This document shows positions 48,147 through 60,593 of a stretch of DNA of 64,000 nt, piece after piece. The notes beneath the pieces were generated by a model. It ran no database searches. It was given only the letters and a program-made list of their open reading frames with translations, and had not been told where the DNA came from. The number at the start of each line of letters is the position of its first letter. Position 1 is the first letter of the stretch. A program made the translations under genes and the position numbers. The stretch is from the NCBI GenBank assembly GCA_028023455.1, contig JAQFVV010012498.1, positions 186,001-250,000 on the forward strand, given 5' to 3'. The stretch comes from Epiperipatus broadwayi. Its lineage: Eukaryota; Onychophora; Udeonychophora; Euonychophora; Peripatidae.

Positions 48147-50283
48147 GTCCGGATTTAGGGGACTTAACGTATCTACACTATGAGGGCACCACTAGGCTAC
48201 TTAGAACCTAGAAAATTTATAAAGTAGGCAAGTTTAAAAAAAAAAAATTATTTTATTTTATATATTTTGATTTTGACTGTTAGCCCATTATTTCATGGAG
48301 TAGCAGAGATTTAAAACATTTTTATAATAAATTCCTATCTAAGATATATTTCAATATTAAAAAAGGAATAAAATAAGTCACTGCCAGTAATTATACACAC
48401 AAACATTTATTAACGCACATATAAATTTTGAATCATTTTAACATTACTTTTACTTTATAATTTTAACTTGATTTTAGAATTTGATTTTACATTTTAACTT
48501 TTATAAGCTATTATAAGTTCGCACAAATGGATTTATGAAAGTTTGTTTTATAATGTTGAGTATAGATCGGTTACATAGATTACACGGTTAAAAACATTTC
48601 AAAATAGACATAACCGATCAAAATACAAAGTCATTGATAATGTCAATTGCAGAGGGAATACAAGAAACCCAATGGCATTCATCATAAGATGCCGCATTGA
48701 CATCGATGACTTATATAATCGAATATGAAAACCACAAACATAAGTAACCGATAACGAATCCATGCAAGTGCCTATACCCAACTTAATTTTAATGCATCTT
48801 TATTTAGAGTGTCGAGTATGAATAGACTGCATAGATTTGTATTTGAAAAGAAATATTCTATCCTTATTTAACCTTAGGCCAAAAGCTCGTAGTTAAACCA
48901 ACTTCAATCCATCTGATGTATTCAATGTAATACGAATACGACAATACGAGATTCCATACTGTCAGAAATGTACATCTGAGCAGCAGGGTTAAGAAAATAA
49001 ATTGACTCTCATCCAGATAGGAATACTACATCTATCTGATGAGAAGAGGAATAAAAAAAACTCCATAGGAAAAGACTGCGGTCATTTTAACCGACTTACG
49101 ATCACATTCCATAGGCAAAGGGGTTGTGCGGCGTATAATTCGATTCTGCATGTAGCAAACCTCGTACTACATCTACTAATTACACCAATATATCTAATCC
49201 ACTAACCCAATTCAACTACGAAACGAATAACCTAAGATTACCCTCCCCTAATAAAACTTTACAAATCTATATAGCCATTCACGCCTGACTTAAGTTTAAC
49301 ATTTATATAATATTAACGAAAAACAAAAATCATAAATAAAACTTAAAAGAACAAAAAAAATAAATGGAAATGATTTTAAAAAAAAATACATCAAATTAAA
49401 TTACTTATTAATAAATTAAGTTGGTGAGATAGGATTCTATTTCTATAAATTCAATATTGGGAAAAAGTTTATATTTTAGAGTTCTTAGTGTTTTCAAATT
49501 AATATTCATTTAAGTTCATAATGTGCTTACGGTTTTAGAAATGTTCATTAGTTATTATACTTCTTACTGTTTTAGAAAAGTTCATCCTTTACAGTTGCTT
49601 GCCATTTGGAATCCAGCATTAAATCCCTCAATGATCCTGTGGTCCTCAATATAAGAAAAGTGATGTTTCATTTTCCTTTTTTTTTTTATAACAACTGAAG
49701 GAATTGAAAGTGCTTCTTTCAATCCCTTCACCTCCAACTCTCCGACTTAACACATCTGTCTTCTCTTACATTTCTTCACTCGCTCCATTTATTTCCAAAC
49801 TTTTCCTTTTATATGTAACTTTTGGATCCAATGGACATTATGTCATCGATGATGATGATCCTTCCGTTGAGGTCCGATTTCCTGATGGATTTCTTTCATT
49901 GGCTATTAGTTTCTATTGTTTTCCTATCTAACCCTTGCTTATACATTTAAATGCCCAAGGGCTAGTTCACTTGGACTAATTAAAATAATCATTTCCATTT
50001 TTCAATAACATTAATTAATTTGTTTTGTACAAACTTAGATATATTTTTATCTTTAAATCTTTACTGAAAATTTAGTTTTAAAATACTTTTTCTTTAATAA
50101 AGTTTTCGTTTAATAATTTTTTTTTCATCTGTGCGATTTTATATATATATACGAGTTTAAGATAGAATTAATTTTCAATTTTTAATTCTTAAAAAAAAAA
50201 GAAGTTTTTATTTGCGAACTTTTATTTTTTTAATGTTTAATAATAATAAAAAAAATAATGTAACGGCGTATGTGCCCGTTACA
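48147..50283. mobile_element. 2.1-kb insert with TAACGG...CCGTTACA ends
   Basis: It starts TATAACGGTCCGG and ends ATGTAACGGCGTATGTGCCCGTTACA, so the last 25 bp are a palindrome of TGTAACGG and CCGTTACA. TG...CA ends with TAACGG are common for LTRs, so a solo LTR is the simplest reading. I find no coding region; frames at 48599-48781 (minus), 49002-49205 and 49704-49931 lack motifs. A clean target duplication is not visible (the flanks atatt and atatg differ). It shares the TAACGG start with the insert at 9119 and, less exactly, the one at 35293, plus a tttcttt...attggctatt string near 49898 that also occurs near 11235. Confidence 0.4.
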
Positions 50284-50655
50284 ATATGTATGTCCTGTAC
50301 ATGAGAGGTCTGAGTGACTTGTGGCTAACATGGATAGAATGAGAAGGTGGTCTTTGAGCATTCCATCATCAGATTTTCAATGAAATAGATGGTTGAAGTT
50401 GTAGGGTGTAATAGTTTGAAGCCCGTCCATTAAAGTATAAAGATTGGCTATCTTAATATAAGCTGAGCTTTGATTGTATATATGTGTGTGGAGATGATAA
50501 TCTGGACTAACTGACAAATGCTGGTTTAGCACAAAATATGTATATTGGTGATTATTTATCTTTTCAACATGTGTGTGATCAAGTGTATCAGTGGTATGAG
50601 ATAGCATGGATGGTTGTGTGTTGAAGTCTGAGATCAAATCCCCTATATATTATAT
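50284..50655 (+). mobile_element. SINE-like repeat copy
   Basis: It begins near ATATGTATGTCCTGTACATG and carries GTGACTTGTGGCTAACATGG, the AAGATTGGCTATCTTAATAT segment and a TATCAGTGGTATGAGATAGC A-box-like string. It ends with GAGATCAAATCCCCT, the B-box-like part. The other copies differ by scattered changes. The tRNA-like segment lies at the 3' end in this orientation, the reverse of a usual SINE, so a composite or a differently organised repeat is possible. Confidence 0.65.
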
Positions 50656-50982
50656 ATAAAAGTGCAGGTATAAAAAAGTCTGTACAGTAGAAAGAAAAAA
50701 AGTCATATACTTCTTTTTATGATTTTAATTACAAAAAAAAAAGTTAACATGAAACCGTAGTGACAATGACAGCAATTAACACAAAAAAGTTTGACATATA
50801 TATATATGTAATAAAAATAATAACGAATGTAATGATAATAATATATTATAAAAAATCTCACAATCTGCATAAATATTTCAGTTAATCACTAAACCAAATA
50901 TAGTGGAAACATATATCATCAAGTCAGATCACAAGATTCCCAAACTTTAACATTAGCAGATTATCAATTAAATATATATATA

Positions 50983-52219
50983 GTACGCGATCTCTGCCAT
51001 TTTGAATTTCAAAATCGATCAAAAACATCGTCTGACACATCTAAGTGATAAAAAAATACTGAAAAATTTCAGATTCTGTATCTCATTTTAAATTATAAGT
51101 CAAATAATTTATATAGAGAGAGAGCAAGATTACAAATAGAATAGTTTTAAACCTTAATCAATAAATATTAGCCATCCTTCCTTAAATTTAATACATATTT
51201 CTTAGAATCTAAACAATATGCTTTGATATGATTGGGAGGGGGGTAAGAAAAGAAACTTGAAAAAAAAAAAAATTTAAATCTTGTTATTGTTGAGTTTAAA
51301 ATTTAAGAAGTTTTGCTGTGTTCTCCCTCAAGAGGGGAAAACAAACAATTTAATTTCCCTCATCATTCAAAGTAAACTATAAAAAATCCATTTTATAACT
51401 TTTTATAGATTCTAAAATTAATGAAATAAAGTTAAGCCAGTATATATATACAGTCTAGTTTACAAAAATAATTTTAATTTCTATATACGTTTGCGTACAA
51501 TTAAGCAGTCTATAATATCGGTATTCATATGAAAACTAAATAATCTTTAATAAATTAGCTGAAATTAATATTATTTTTGTAAACTAGGCAATTTAGTGTT
51601 TTGTTTGATCTATCTAATTATATATATATTTAAAAATTACATTCCATAGATTTTTTTTTGTTATTGCAAATGTCACAACAATAACTAAATTTCAACAATA
51701 ACAAGATTTAAAAGTTGTTTTTTTTTTTTTTAAGTTTCTTTTCTTAAACCCCCCCCCCCCCCCATCATATCAAAGCATAGTGTTTAGATTCTAAGAAATA
51801 TGTATTAAATTTAACGAAGGATGACTAACATTTATTGATTAAGATTTAAAACTATTCTATTTGTAATCTTGCTCTCTCTATATATAATATAAATTATTTG
51901 ATTTATAATATAATATAAATTATTTGATTTATAATTTAAAATGAGATACAGAATCTGAAATTTTGCAAATAAAGAGAACATCTTCTGGTAAGAAAAAATA
52001 CAATTAATTGTAAAATGAATTAAGTTTTAGTTTGACTTTTATATATATACCTTCGATTTTTCACGTTTTGACCTTACTTTTTTTTTAATATGCGATATCA
52101 TATCTATTTTGTAAGGTTTTCGGGGTTTTTTTTAGTTTTCGCGTACTTTTTTATCACTTACATGTATCAGACGATGTTTTTGGTCAATTTTGAAATTCAA
52201 AATGGCGGAGATCGCGTAC
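50983..52219. mobile_element. TA-flanked nested hairpin element
   Basis: The ends are perfect at the tips: GTACGCGATCTC at left, GAGATCGCGTAC at right, each next to TA, a target duplication typical of Tc1/mariner-type transposition. The inverted arms continue (GCCATTTTGAATTTCAAAAT and so on) to about 51290 on the left and from about 51685 on the right. The right arm holds about 170 bp of extra sequence (51968-52140). Inside the loop, another inverted pair (about 51450-51480 and 51555-51590, CTAGTTTACAAAAATAAT) makes a second hairpin. A run of C or G residues (51238-51242 and 51750-51764) lies at mirrored places. No transposase, so this is a MITE-type fold-back. Confidence 0.75.
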
Positions 52220-53320
52220 TAAATTTACACCTATATATATTTATGATATACAAACAAGCAAGAGTATGCAAAAGTCACTTGAACACTAAGATATATTTTA
52301 AGGAGATTACTATTTTAATCATTATAATGTAATAAATATTTATTATATTCTCAAAACGTCAAGTAACTTTCAAGCATTGAAGTGGGAGATTAAATCAAAT
52401 TGTAATTAATTGACTAAATTGAACATTTTTCTTTTATTTTTTTTTTATCTCTGCTGGTAATCTATCTAGAAATCTTTCTTTATTTGACTAAGCTACTGGA
52501 AGCATAAAAAAATAAATGTATAATTATCTGCCTATTCCATCATTTATATAATTAATCTATAATTTCGTATTATTTATTTGCTATGTCAGAGTATTCTTCA
52601 TTTAAATGTAGTGCATTAATTAACAGAAAATATTAATTTACAATTTCTTATGCATAATAAGATTCAGGTAGACTTACAGTAATAAATTATATATATACCC
52701 CCAGGTTCATTAATGTAATTTTAAAGATCTACACAGGCTGCTGAAGTTCCTATGTTTGCTTTGGAATCCTTCAATGATGAAATTATTGGAATATTGTTCT
52801 ATTCCTAATTGAAACTCTTTTTGGCTAGTAAATTCATGACATAGTAACTATATTCTCCAACAGTGATAAAACAAATAGTTTACTGAGATTAAAAACTGAC
52901 TTTTAATATCTTTCAACTATTTACTTTTAACTTCCATAAAACATTACTTCTTTTGTTTATCATTGTTAGTTTGCTTTAAGAGATTTAAAATAATATATTC
53001 TCTTAAGCAAGCAGATGTTCTTATAATTTTTCTATATTTTTGTATTTATTGAGAAATGGCTTCCTTACAATTAACTTTCTTCTCAGCTATCTTGTTTGTT
53101 TCTCTAGAATTTCTAAATTAGATGGATTACTTCTTGGCTCTTCTGACAAATATGGTTTATATGCTAATAATATAACACTTTTCTATTGAGAATAAATGGA
53201 TGAACATACATACAATTATAAAAATATGTAAATGTGTGCCTCAATTTTTTATTAATTATTTTTTTAAAATTTTGTTTATGCTATAATTTTAATTTGTATG
53301 TGCATATTTAAGCTAGACGT
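52220..53320. other. AT-rich stretch
   Basis: No gene is seen. A segment near 52725-52830 on the minus strand reads TTTCATCATTGAAGGATTCC then AAAGCAAACATAGGAACTTC. It has the look of a repeat end, and a related string occurs near 49610, but I cannot name it. Confidence 0.35.
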
Positions 53321-53590
53321 AATTAGAGGAATTTGAACTCAGACTTTGAAGCTCATCCATTAAAGTTTGAAGATTTGCTAACTTAATATAAACCTAGCAT
53401 GGATTATATGTATGTGAGAGATGATGATCTGAACTAACTTATGAGTGCTGATTCAGTACAGAGTATGCATATTGGAGATCATTTATCCTTTTCACATGTA
53501 TGTGGTCATGTGTATTGGTTGTATAAGAGGAAGTAGATGACTGAAGGGAACTTGAAAGTCTGGGTTCAAATCCCCTCTTAATTATATGCA
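53320..53590 (+). mobile_element. SINE-like repeat copy
   Basis: It contains the family landmarks in order: CATCCATTAAAGTTTGAAGA, AACTTAATATAAACC, ATGATGATCTGAACTAACTT, GGAGATCATTTATCC, the GGTCATGTGTATTGGTTGTA region and GTCTGGGTTCAAATCCCCTC at the end (B box). It is more diverged than the 50.3-kb copy. Confidence 0.65.
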
Positions 53591-54560
53591 TACTAAACAT
53601 ATAAAAGAATTATATATGTGCACATGTTGAAAAATACTGCACATATGCAGCTCAAACAATTATATATATTCTATTCTAATCAAAGTTTATCAACAAAATT
53701 TTTACTATGTCCAATAGTAATGTGACTTCATAGCCACATTTGGAATCAGAATAAAATTTATGAAGAATGAATATAAAGTAAAATAGTTATAAATTAAGTT
53801 TGTAAATATAAATCATGAAATATTTGAATTTACATTAATTAAACACACAAACTTAATTAAAAATAAGATAATTAACATGTTATCTATAATAATTATATAA
53901 ATAATCATATAATTAAATAATTTATGATTAAATTAGATAACATATTTATCAAATAACATCAATTACATAGGAAGTTAACTTAATGTAAATAGAAATGTTG
54001 GCTGTGATCAGTGTTTATTATTTATTTTTCCAGTTCAAACCTTCTACTACCTACATAAATCATTGCATTAGAGTCACAAATTGGAAAACTGTAGATAAAA
54101 TGAGAAAGGATGAAGAAAATAATTAATTAGCAGTTGCATGTTAGAGTAACTAATGATAGAGTTTGTAAATATCATTATAATTGTATCTCTAAAATAATGA
54201 TATCCATCCAGGAAGTGAATAAATATTCTTGTTTTTCTTCCAGACATGTAGCTATCTTCCAGTCATGTAGCTTTGTAATAAGTGTGAAGGAAAGATATCA
54301 AGTCAAATCTCTTAATGTCTAAAAAAAGAAAATGCCATTGGTTGCTAAGCATATATTTGGAAATAATTGACCTGTTATAAGCTTGAAAAATAACTGATCT
54401 ATCTATAGTATATTATCTGTTAAATCATGATTGAAAATAATTGATTTATCAACTGTATATTACCAGCCATAAAATAATGAATAGTAAAGAAAACAAAAAG
54501 CACAAGGACAATAAATAATACAGAAATCAGCAGTAAAGTAAAATTGTAGTATAAAACTTT
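53591..54560. other. AT-rich stretch
   Basis: No gene or repeat is recognised. The frame at 54134-54322 has no motif and lies in A/T-rich sequence. Confidence 0.4.
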
Positions 54561-54619
54561 GTCAAGCATTAGTGGTAGAGAGGCCCGGTTGATGCTATGA
54601 CACATGAGAAAAAAAAAAC
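54561..54619 (+). mobile_element. tRNA-derived SINE, internally deleted copy
   Basis: It has the same ends as the copies at 33527 and 57809: GTCAAGCATT at the start, then GATGCTATGACACATGAG and an A run. The middle, including the anticodon arm, is missing (AGTGGTAGAGAGGCCCGGTT joins the two ends). No target duplication is visible on its flanks. Confidence 0.7.
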
Positions 54620-57600
54620 TGGTAAGAGGTACAAAAAAAGTTGTGTACAAGCTATATATTTAAACTGTAGACGATAATTTACCTTTAACATTGAATATTT
54701 ATTTTTTTGTAATTTTTAATATTCATAATTATTTTATTTTAAAATCTAATGTTTATTATATTCTTAAATGTCACTGTGAAATACATATTGATTTAACCTT
54801 TGAATCAATGCATAGCATAAACACTACTCATCACTGCTTTATTTTAAGTTAAAATAGACACTTTTTTTTTCTATTAATTTTTGCTAAATAATTAATTGAG
54901 ATATATATTGTTATATAAATATACCTACATTTTAATTTCCATTATAAAATGAGGAAATAGCACTCTCATATCTTGCCATGGCCAGATAGAAATTAATAGA
55001 TATTTAGTTGTCTTTTGTAGTAATATATGGAGCAGAGCAATATTTATGTATAGGTTTTCAGTTATAACAGCAATATATTTATTTAAATTCTTTTGTGGTG
55101 AACTATATTCATTATAATGTTAATTTCTGTCAGTTATATAATATTAAACTTTTACTAAACTTCTGTTCATGTTATAATCTTCATTCTTTAAAATACAGTC
55201 TATATTAGTCAATCATTCTTTATGTATACTGTGGTTTGTCTTGTAAATTGCAATTAAAGAATTATAATCTAAGGACTGAGTTAGATTACTAGGGAAAGAG
55301 AGTTATGGCTAATGTTAAAAGAGTAGCAAAAAATGATGAAGACAATGTATCTAAGAAATAATAATACCTTCTCTTTATGATGATTAAATCTGTGTTTAAA
55401 AGAAATAAACAGCTCAAGTTTCATCATATAACTTTCTGTATATATATATATAAATCTGATATTTTCAAATATAGAATATTTGAATGGGTTTTTGACCACC
55501 ATCAGCTAAAAATTATGTATGTATTGATCTTAACTTTAATCAAGCATATAAGTTATTATACTAACATGTGATCAGGCATATAATTGAAAAACCTCATATC
55601 CACAAATGTTCACTCCCACAGTATCAAATGTCAAAAGGTTGACTAATCAATATATAAAACCAAACAGTTCAATTCAAAATTGAAATACTAGTCAATATCA
55701 AATTAAAAATGGACTAACATTGGTTTTCCTGCCAAAGCAGATTTTGCAAGTGTAAATTATAGTACGTAGTTTAATAAATATATAATAGGTTGCACTCAGC
55801 CATTAATTAATATATGCAATATAAAAGTCACTCTAACAAAATATCTACTTTAATATTATATAAATTAAAATGTTTTGCTATAGATAAAAAAAAAATTGGG
55901 AATTTTTTTTTACTATGCATATATTATTGAATATATATATAGTGCTATTATTATCCATGAATTTACATCACTCTCATCCATGACAGGTCTTGAAATCAAA
56001 TACTAAGATTATAGCAACCCATTTAGCATAGTTGTAGAATGATGACTTAAAAAAAAAAAAAAAAGATTCCTGGATCAATATTCATTTAAGTGAAATAAAT
56101 AAATAAATGTATTCTAAGTCCAACTTCTTATCTTGAACAAATGATTGTAAGTTTATTATTATTATTGCTCATGATCATTTTCTAATTGGTAAGGAAATAA
56201 TTAAACCACCAGAAAGGTTGAGGTTATTATTCAACATGGTACTACAATCAAGCAATGCCAGTTGATATTTTTTTTTATAATCTTACATTAATAAGATGCA
56301 ATACTTACTATTATTGCTGAAAAATAATTTATAGTAATAATAAAACTAATAAATTAATGCATTAGTTTTATTAAAACTTTTGAAATCTAATAAAAAGTAT
56401 GTTATCACTAAAACACTGGATATATATAAGAATATTAATAAAAATTTAGAATATTTTTTCACTGACATATAAATGCAGAAGAAAAGTTTATTAAATAATG
56501 AATATTTGGCTTGGTCATCTGTGTTTTCTTTGATAAATTTAGTTTTAAATAATTGTAAAACAATTTCTTAAAAAAATAATTCAAATTGTTTATTAGAAAG
56601 ATCTATAACACCTAAATGGAAAAGGGGGGAAGAACCCTATTCAGTCAGATATTAATTCATCAGTACAATCATGTCAAAAATTTATATATTGTTTCACATT
56701 TCAGATAACTATGAAAATGAATTTAGATATTCATAAAAATATAAGTATGCATATTACATTCTCTATCAGATGATCAAAGAAATTAGCTATTTTTAAGGGC
56801 TATTATAATTATTAATCAAAACAAACATTGTTTGGTCAGATAACTATTGCTTGCCACTGCCACCTTTTTAACTTAATATAATCTAGAATTTCAATATTTC
56901 AAGTATCATTATAAAATTTAATGATCTCTTTATATCTTTAAAATATAGAGGAACACTAGTTATATCAACAACTGCTTGTATTCTATAAAGATTGGAAGTA
57001 AATAACATGAAACATGTGTCTAGAAAAATAATAAATATACTAATCATGAAATAAAACCAATGTTATTAAAAAAGGATATCAATCAGTTTACAAAAATAGT
57101 CCATCAACTCATTAATATTTAAAAAAAGATAATGAAAGAGGTCTTGGAAAATATACATTATCATTTTTATGTTTATAAAGCTAAATGTGATGCATAAGTA
57201 CAGAAATGTTCATACATATATATAAAGTGAGCTAAAAATGTAGAGAGACAGTTTGTTAGTTTTCAATTTTGTATATTGTAATTCTGAATATGAGTAAACT
57301 TAATTAAATGTTATTATTCTGGAGTAATTCAACATTTGGGCATTCTATATGAAATAAACACTATTTAAAAATTGATAAAAGACTAGGTATTCTAAAAAAA
57401 ATAAAAGCAATTTAAAACATATGAACTATCTCTATTTTTAAATCATTCTGTATATAACATTCTTAATTACTACTATTTCTTTATAATAGTACTTCTTGAT
57501 ATATCAATGACCATTATCTGCTATAATGTACAAAACAGACACAATTTAAATTATCTTGAAATTATTTTTTTATTGCACTTTCTATTTTGTTCAAAACTGT

Positions 57601-57808
57601 TACTAATTTGAAGAGAGTTGCTTGTACCGATTATTGATGACTTCAGTGATAATATGATACCTATTTGCTTCTCTATAGTCTTAAATGCCAGATTGTGGAT
57701 GACTGAATAACAGAAATGAAGAATTTTATTTTACAGATTATATCTTTCAATTACTTAGTGTGGGCATCCACATTGTCCCCAGAAAGAGTGATAACTAAGT
57801 TAATATTA
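54620..57808. other. AT-rich stretch
   Basis: I see no gene, exon or structured repeat in about 3.2 kb. The frames at 55281-55571 on both strands overlap over A/T-rich DNA, which argues against coding. Confidence 0.4.
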
Positions 57809-57925
57809 GTGTCAAGCATTGTTAGCCAAGAGGTCATCGCAGCAGCCTTGCAAGCAAGTAATTGGTTGCAGACAGTTGTGGGTTCGCATCCCGGCCGATG
57901 CTATGACATATGAAAAAAAAAAAAA
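57809..57925 (+). mobile_element. tRNA-derived SINE, copy B
   Basis: A 117-bp unit is flanked by a 14-bp target duplication CTAAGTTAATATTA (57795-57808 and 57926-57939). GCATTG at the start can pair with CGATGC near the end, as in an acceptor stem. The middle has CAGCCTTGCAAGC (anticodon-like arm, TGC in the loop), and GTGGGTTCGCATCCC is the B box. It ends in GATGCTATGACATATG plus an A run. Relative to copy A it has extra bases in the variable region. Not a functional tRNA: the acceptor lacks a normal discriminator/CCA arrangement and it has the SINE signature. Confidence 0.85.
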
Positions 57926-58197
57926 CCTAAGTTAATATTACTGAAGTTAAAATCTATTTTTCTGAAAATTAAATAATAACTTCATAATAATAAATAAAGC
58001 AAGTCATATAAATCATGGCATTGCTTTATAAAAAGCTTGTATTTACAAAAATGCAATATAGAGCATACCAATAGCTCAAATAAGCTATTATTAATACGTG
58101 CGGAGTAGTAATCAGTACACCAGGCCAGCCGCTTGGTGGCATTGTTTCTCTGCTAAAAACACATAATTATATCGATCCAGACCAGACTATTTTAATT

Positions 58198-58390
58198 TAA
58201 TTATTTTTACATTTTCTCCAACTTTTATTAAAATATTTTTTCCCAATTTGTCCGGCTTTTATTAAAATATTTTTACATTTTCTCCGCCTTTTTTAAAAAT
58301 ATTTGGACATTTGATACAACTTTTTTACTCATCTTTTGACATTTTATACGACTTTTTTTACCAATATTTTGACATTCTTGTAAATAATTT
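58198..58390. repeat. Imperfect tandem repeat inside the TIR element
   Basis: Several units of about 40 bp share CTTTTATTAAAATATTTTTA and end near TTTTCTCCGCC or ATACAACTTT variants. Divergence is large, so the number of units (four to five) is approximate. Confidence 0.5.
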
Positions 58391-58428
58391 ACGATACAAG
58401 ATTTGATTCAGATATTTGTACATTTTCA

Positions 58429-58632
58429 TTGTCAAAAATGGCAAAATTAAAAACATCGCGTAATACAAATAAAGCCAAAACAAAAAAGAAAACCAAAGTT
58501 GAACAAGTCAAAAGTTTTGATCTTAGTTTAACTTTTTTGGGGGAGATGGGGATAAATAATTTATCGTCACTAAGACAAAAGATAGAGACAAAAATTATTT
58601 TGGGTTTGTTTTTATTTTTAAAAAAAGGTTAA
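58429..58632 (+). CDS. Unrecognised 67-aa open frame in the TIR element
   Basis: The frame has a lysine-rich first half (KAKTKKKTKVEQVK) and a hydrophobic second half. I know no family for it. The same DNA segment is partly repeated near 58680-58800 without an open frame, so coding is doubtful. Confidence 0.15.
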   Translation: MSKMAKLKTSRNTNKAKTKKKTKVEQVKSFDLSLTFLGEMGINNLSSLRQKIETKIILGLFLFLKKG

Positions 58633-59504
58633 TAAAAATTGTTTTTAAAAAAAAAAGTTTTAGTATATCAGTGGTATACAAATAAAGCCGAAACAAAAAT
58701 CTCTGTATTTTTTAAAAAAAAAAACCAGAAAAAAAAAAACCCCCACCAAAGTTGAAAAAGTCACACGTTTTGATCTTATTTTAATGTTTTTTTGGGGGTG
58801 GGTGGGTGGGGATGACAAATAATTTGTAATCACTGATCAAACCAAGTTTATGATTTCCAAAATAACGTGCAATCTCAGACATTTTATTGGTCTCATAATT
58901 TACGTGGCTATTTGTGTGAGTTCTGGGAAAAGGTGCTTGCCCATGACCTTTTGCAATTTATTCCACCTTCCAAAATTTGTAGGGAGGCACCACGACGGTC
59001 TAACAATTATTAGTATCAAATACTACATCGGGTAGGATCTTTAATTAGAATGCATATTACAACAGTTATGGGCACTTGAATTCCCTCCACCCTCACATCA
59101 TATGATACGGATCTGTTAACTGTGCATATTTGATAGTGTCGCAAAGCACATTAACAGGCCATAATATTGGTGTGCAATGCTATATACACCTGCAGTGGGT
59201 AATATGAACAGTACTTTTCTAAAGGCCATAAGTTTCTCTGCAAAAGCACAGAAATATTGGGCTGTGTAAATGGCATATTTGTGTTTTTAGCAGAGGAACA
59301 ACGCCACCAGATGGCTGGATTGGCGAACCGATTAGTACCAAGTGCATTTTATATAAGTTATTAATAAAAGGAAATGGTAAAGAAATAATGATAATCACTT
59401 AAGTGGAATGCATACATATAAATTGCCTAAGCCTCAAATAACTGTGATTAATGATGTAATTATTCCCACTAGTCTAATTCGTATGTAGTTAAATTTATAT
59501 TTGA

Positions 59505-60593
59505 TTACGGAAAAGAGTTGAAAATGATATAAGAAAGTATAACTGTGAACTAGCAAGAAAAGCTGTAGAAGAAAATAAAAGTCTTAAGAATGTAAAACAA
59601 CATTTTGGTATTGGTAGGAAATTTATATCTGCAATAAGGAAAAAAGATGGAATTATTACTAAAAAGAGGGATGACATTATGAAATTGGTAGAAGATTTTT
59701 ATCAAGAATTTTATAGTAATAAAGAACAAGTACCTCCTATATCTATTACATCTTCCGAATTGCCCAGAATTTTAAATGAAGAAGTGAGAAATGCAATTAA
59801 ATGTATGAAAAAAGGAAAGGCTCCAGGTAATGATGGAATTATAATTGATATATTAAAAGAAGCAGGTGAAGAAACAGAAAAAATATTAGCAAAGTTATAT
59901 ACCAAATGTCTAAATGATAAAGATGTACCGGATGATTGGAAGAATGCAGTAATAATATTAATATTTAAAAAAGGTGATAAAGAAGATATTAGAAATTACA
60001 GACCTATCAGCCTTTTATCAGTTTTATATAAAATTTTTACCAAGATAATTACAACTCGTCTACAGAGAACCTTGGATTTTCACCAACCAAGAGAACAAGC
60101 TGGATTTAAAAGTGGTTTTAGTACAGTAGATCATATTCAAGTATTGAGAGAAGTTATAGAAAGGACAAATGAATATGAGTTGTCATTATGTTTTGGATTT
60201 GTAGATTATAAAAAGGCATTTGATTCTATAAACATTTCTTCAGTGATTAAAGCATTGGATCATCAAGGTATAGATCCAGGATATTGTCATATTTTAAAGA
60301 ATATTTATAAAAATGCAACAGCAACAATTAGATTACATAATGATACTGGGAAAGTCAACATTGAGAAAGGTGTAAGACAAGGTGACTCCATATCTCCAAA
60401 ACTTTTTACAGCAGTGCTGCAAGAAGTATTTTGTGGATTAAAATGGGAAACTAAAGGAGTGAAAGTAAATGGAGATTATTTAAGTCATTTAGATTTCACA
60501 GATGATGTAGTTGTTTTTGCAAATAATGCTTCCGAGCTGCAGGAAATGTTGCAGGAGTTATCAGATGAAAGTAGGACTAAAGATAAATGTTAA
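59505..60593 (+). pseudogene. RTE reverse transcriptase, N-terminal and palm part
   Basis: Before the ATG at 59679 the frame is open from 59505 and reads [20 protein letters not shown], the usual pre-RT text, so the true coding region extends upstream of that Met. Ordered RT blocks follow: [83 protein letters not shown], and [12 protein letters not shown] at the catalytic site. The canonical site is F/Y-A-D-D; both aspartates are kept, but the residue before them is Thr instead of Ala. The frame ends early at 60593 after a frameshift, at the point where the text should continue into [15 protein letters not shown]. Confidence 0.9.

Larger units (their letters stand above)
58097..59357. mobile_element. 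TIR element, about 1.26 kb
   Basis: Left end GTGCGGAGTAGTAATCAGTA at about 58098 faces the reverse complement of the right end (near 59341, ATGCACTTGGTACTAATCGG). The match continues through CTCTGCTAAAAACACA at about 65-70 bp, with roughly 70% identity. TTATTAATA lies on both sides (58088-58096 and 59358-59366) and could be a 9-bp target duplication, which would point to a Mutator-like element, but the right end then needs about 16 bp outside the repeat. The interior contains imperfect repeats of an ATTAAAATATTTTTACATTT unit (58198-58390) and a duplicated AAAGCC-x-AAACAAAAA segment (58470-58560 and 58680-58800). No transposase was recognised. Confidence 0.6.

Noticed and set aside
57716-57913. 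65-codon plus-strand frame
   Set aside because: Its second half is simply the tRNA-derived SINE read through; no coding signal.
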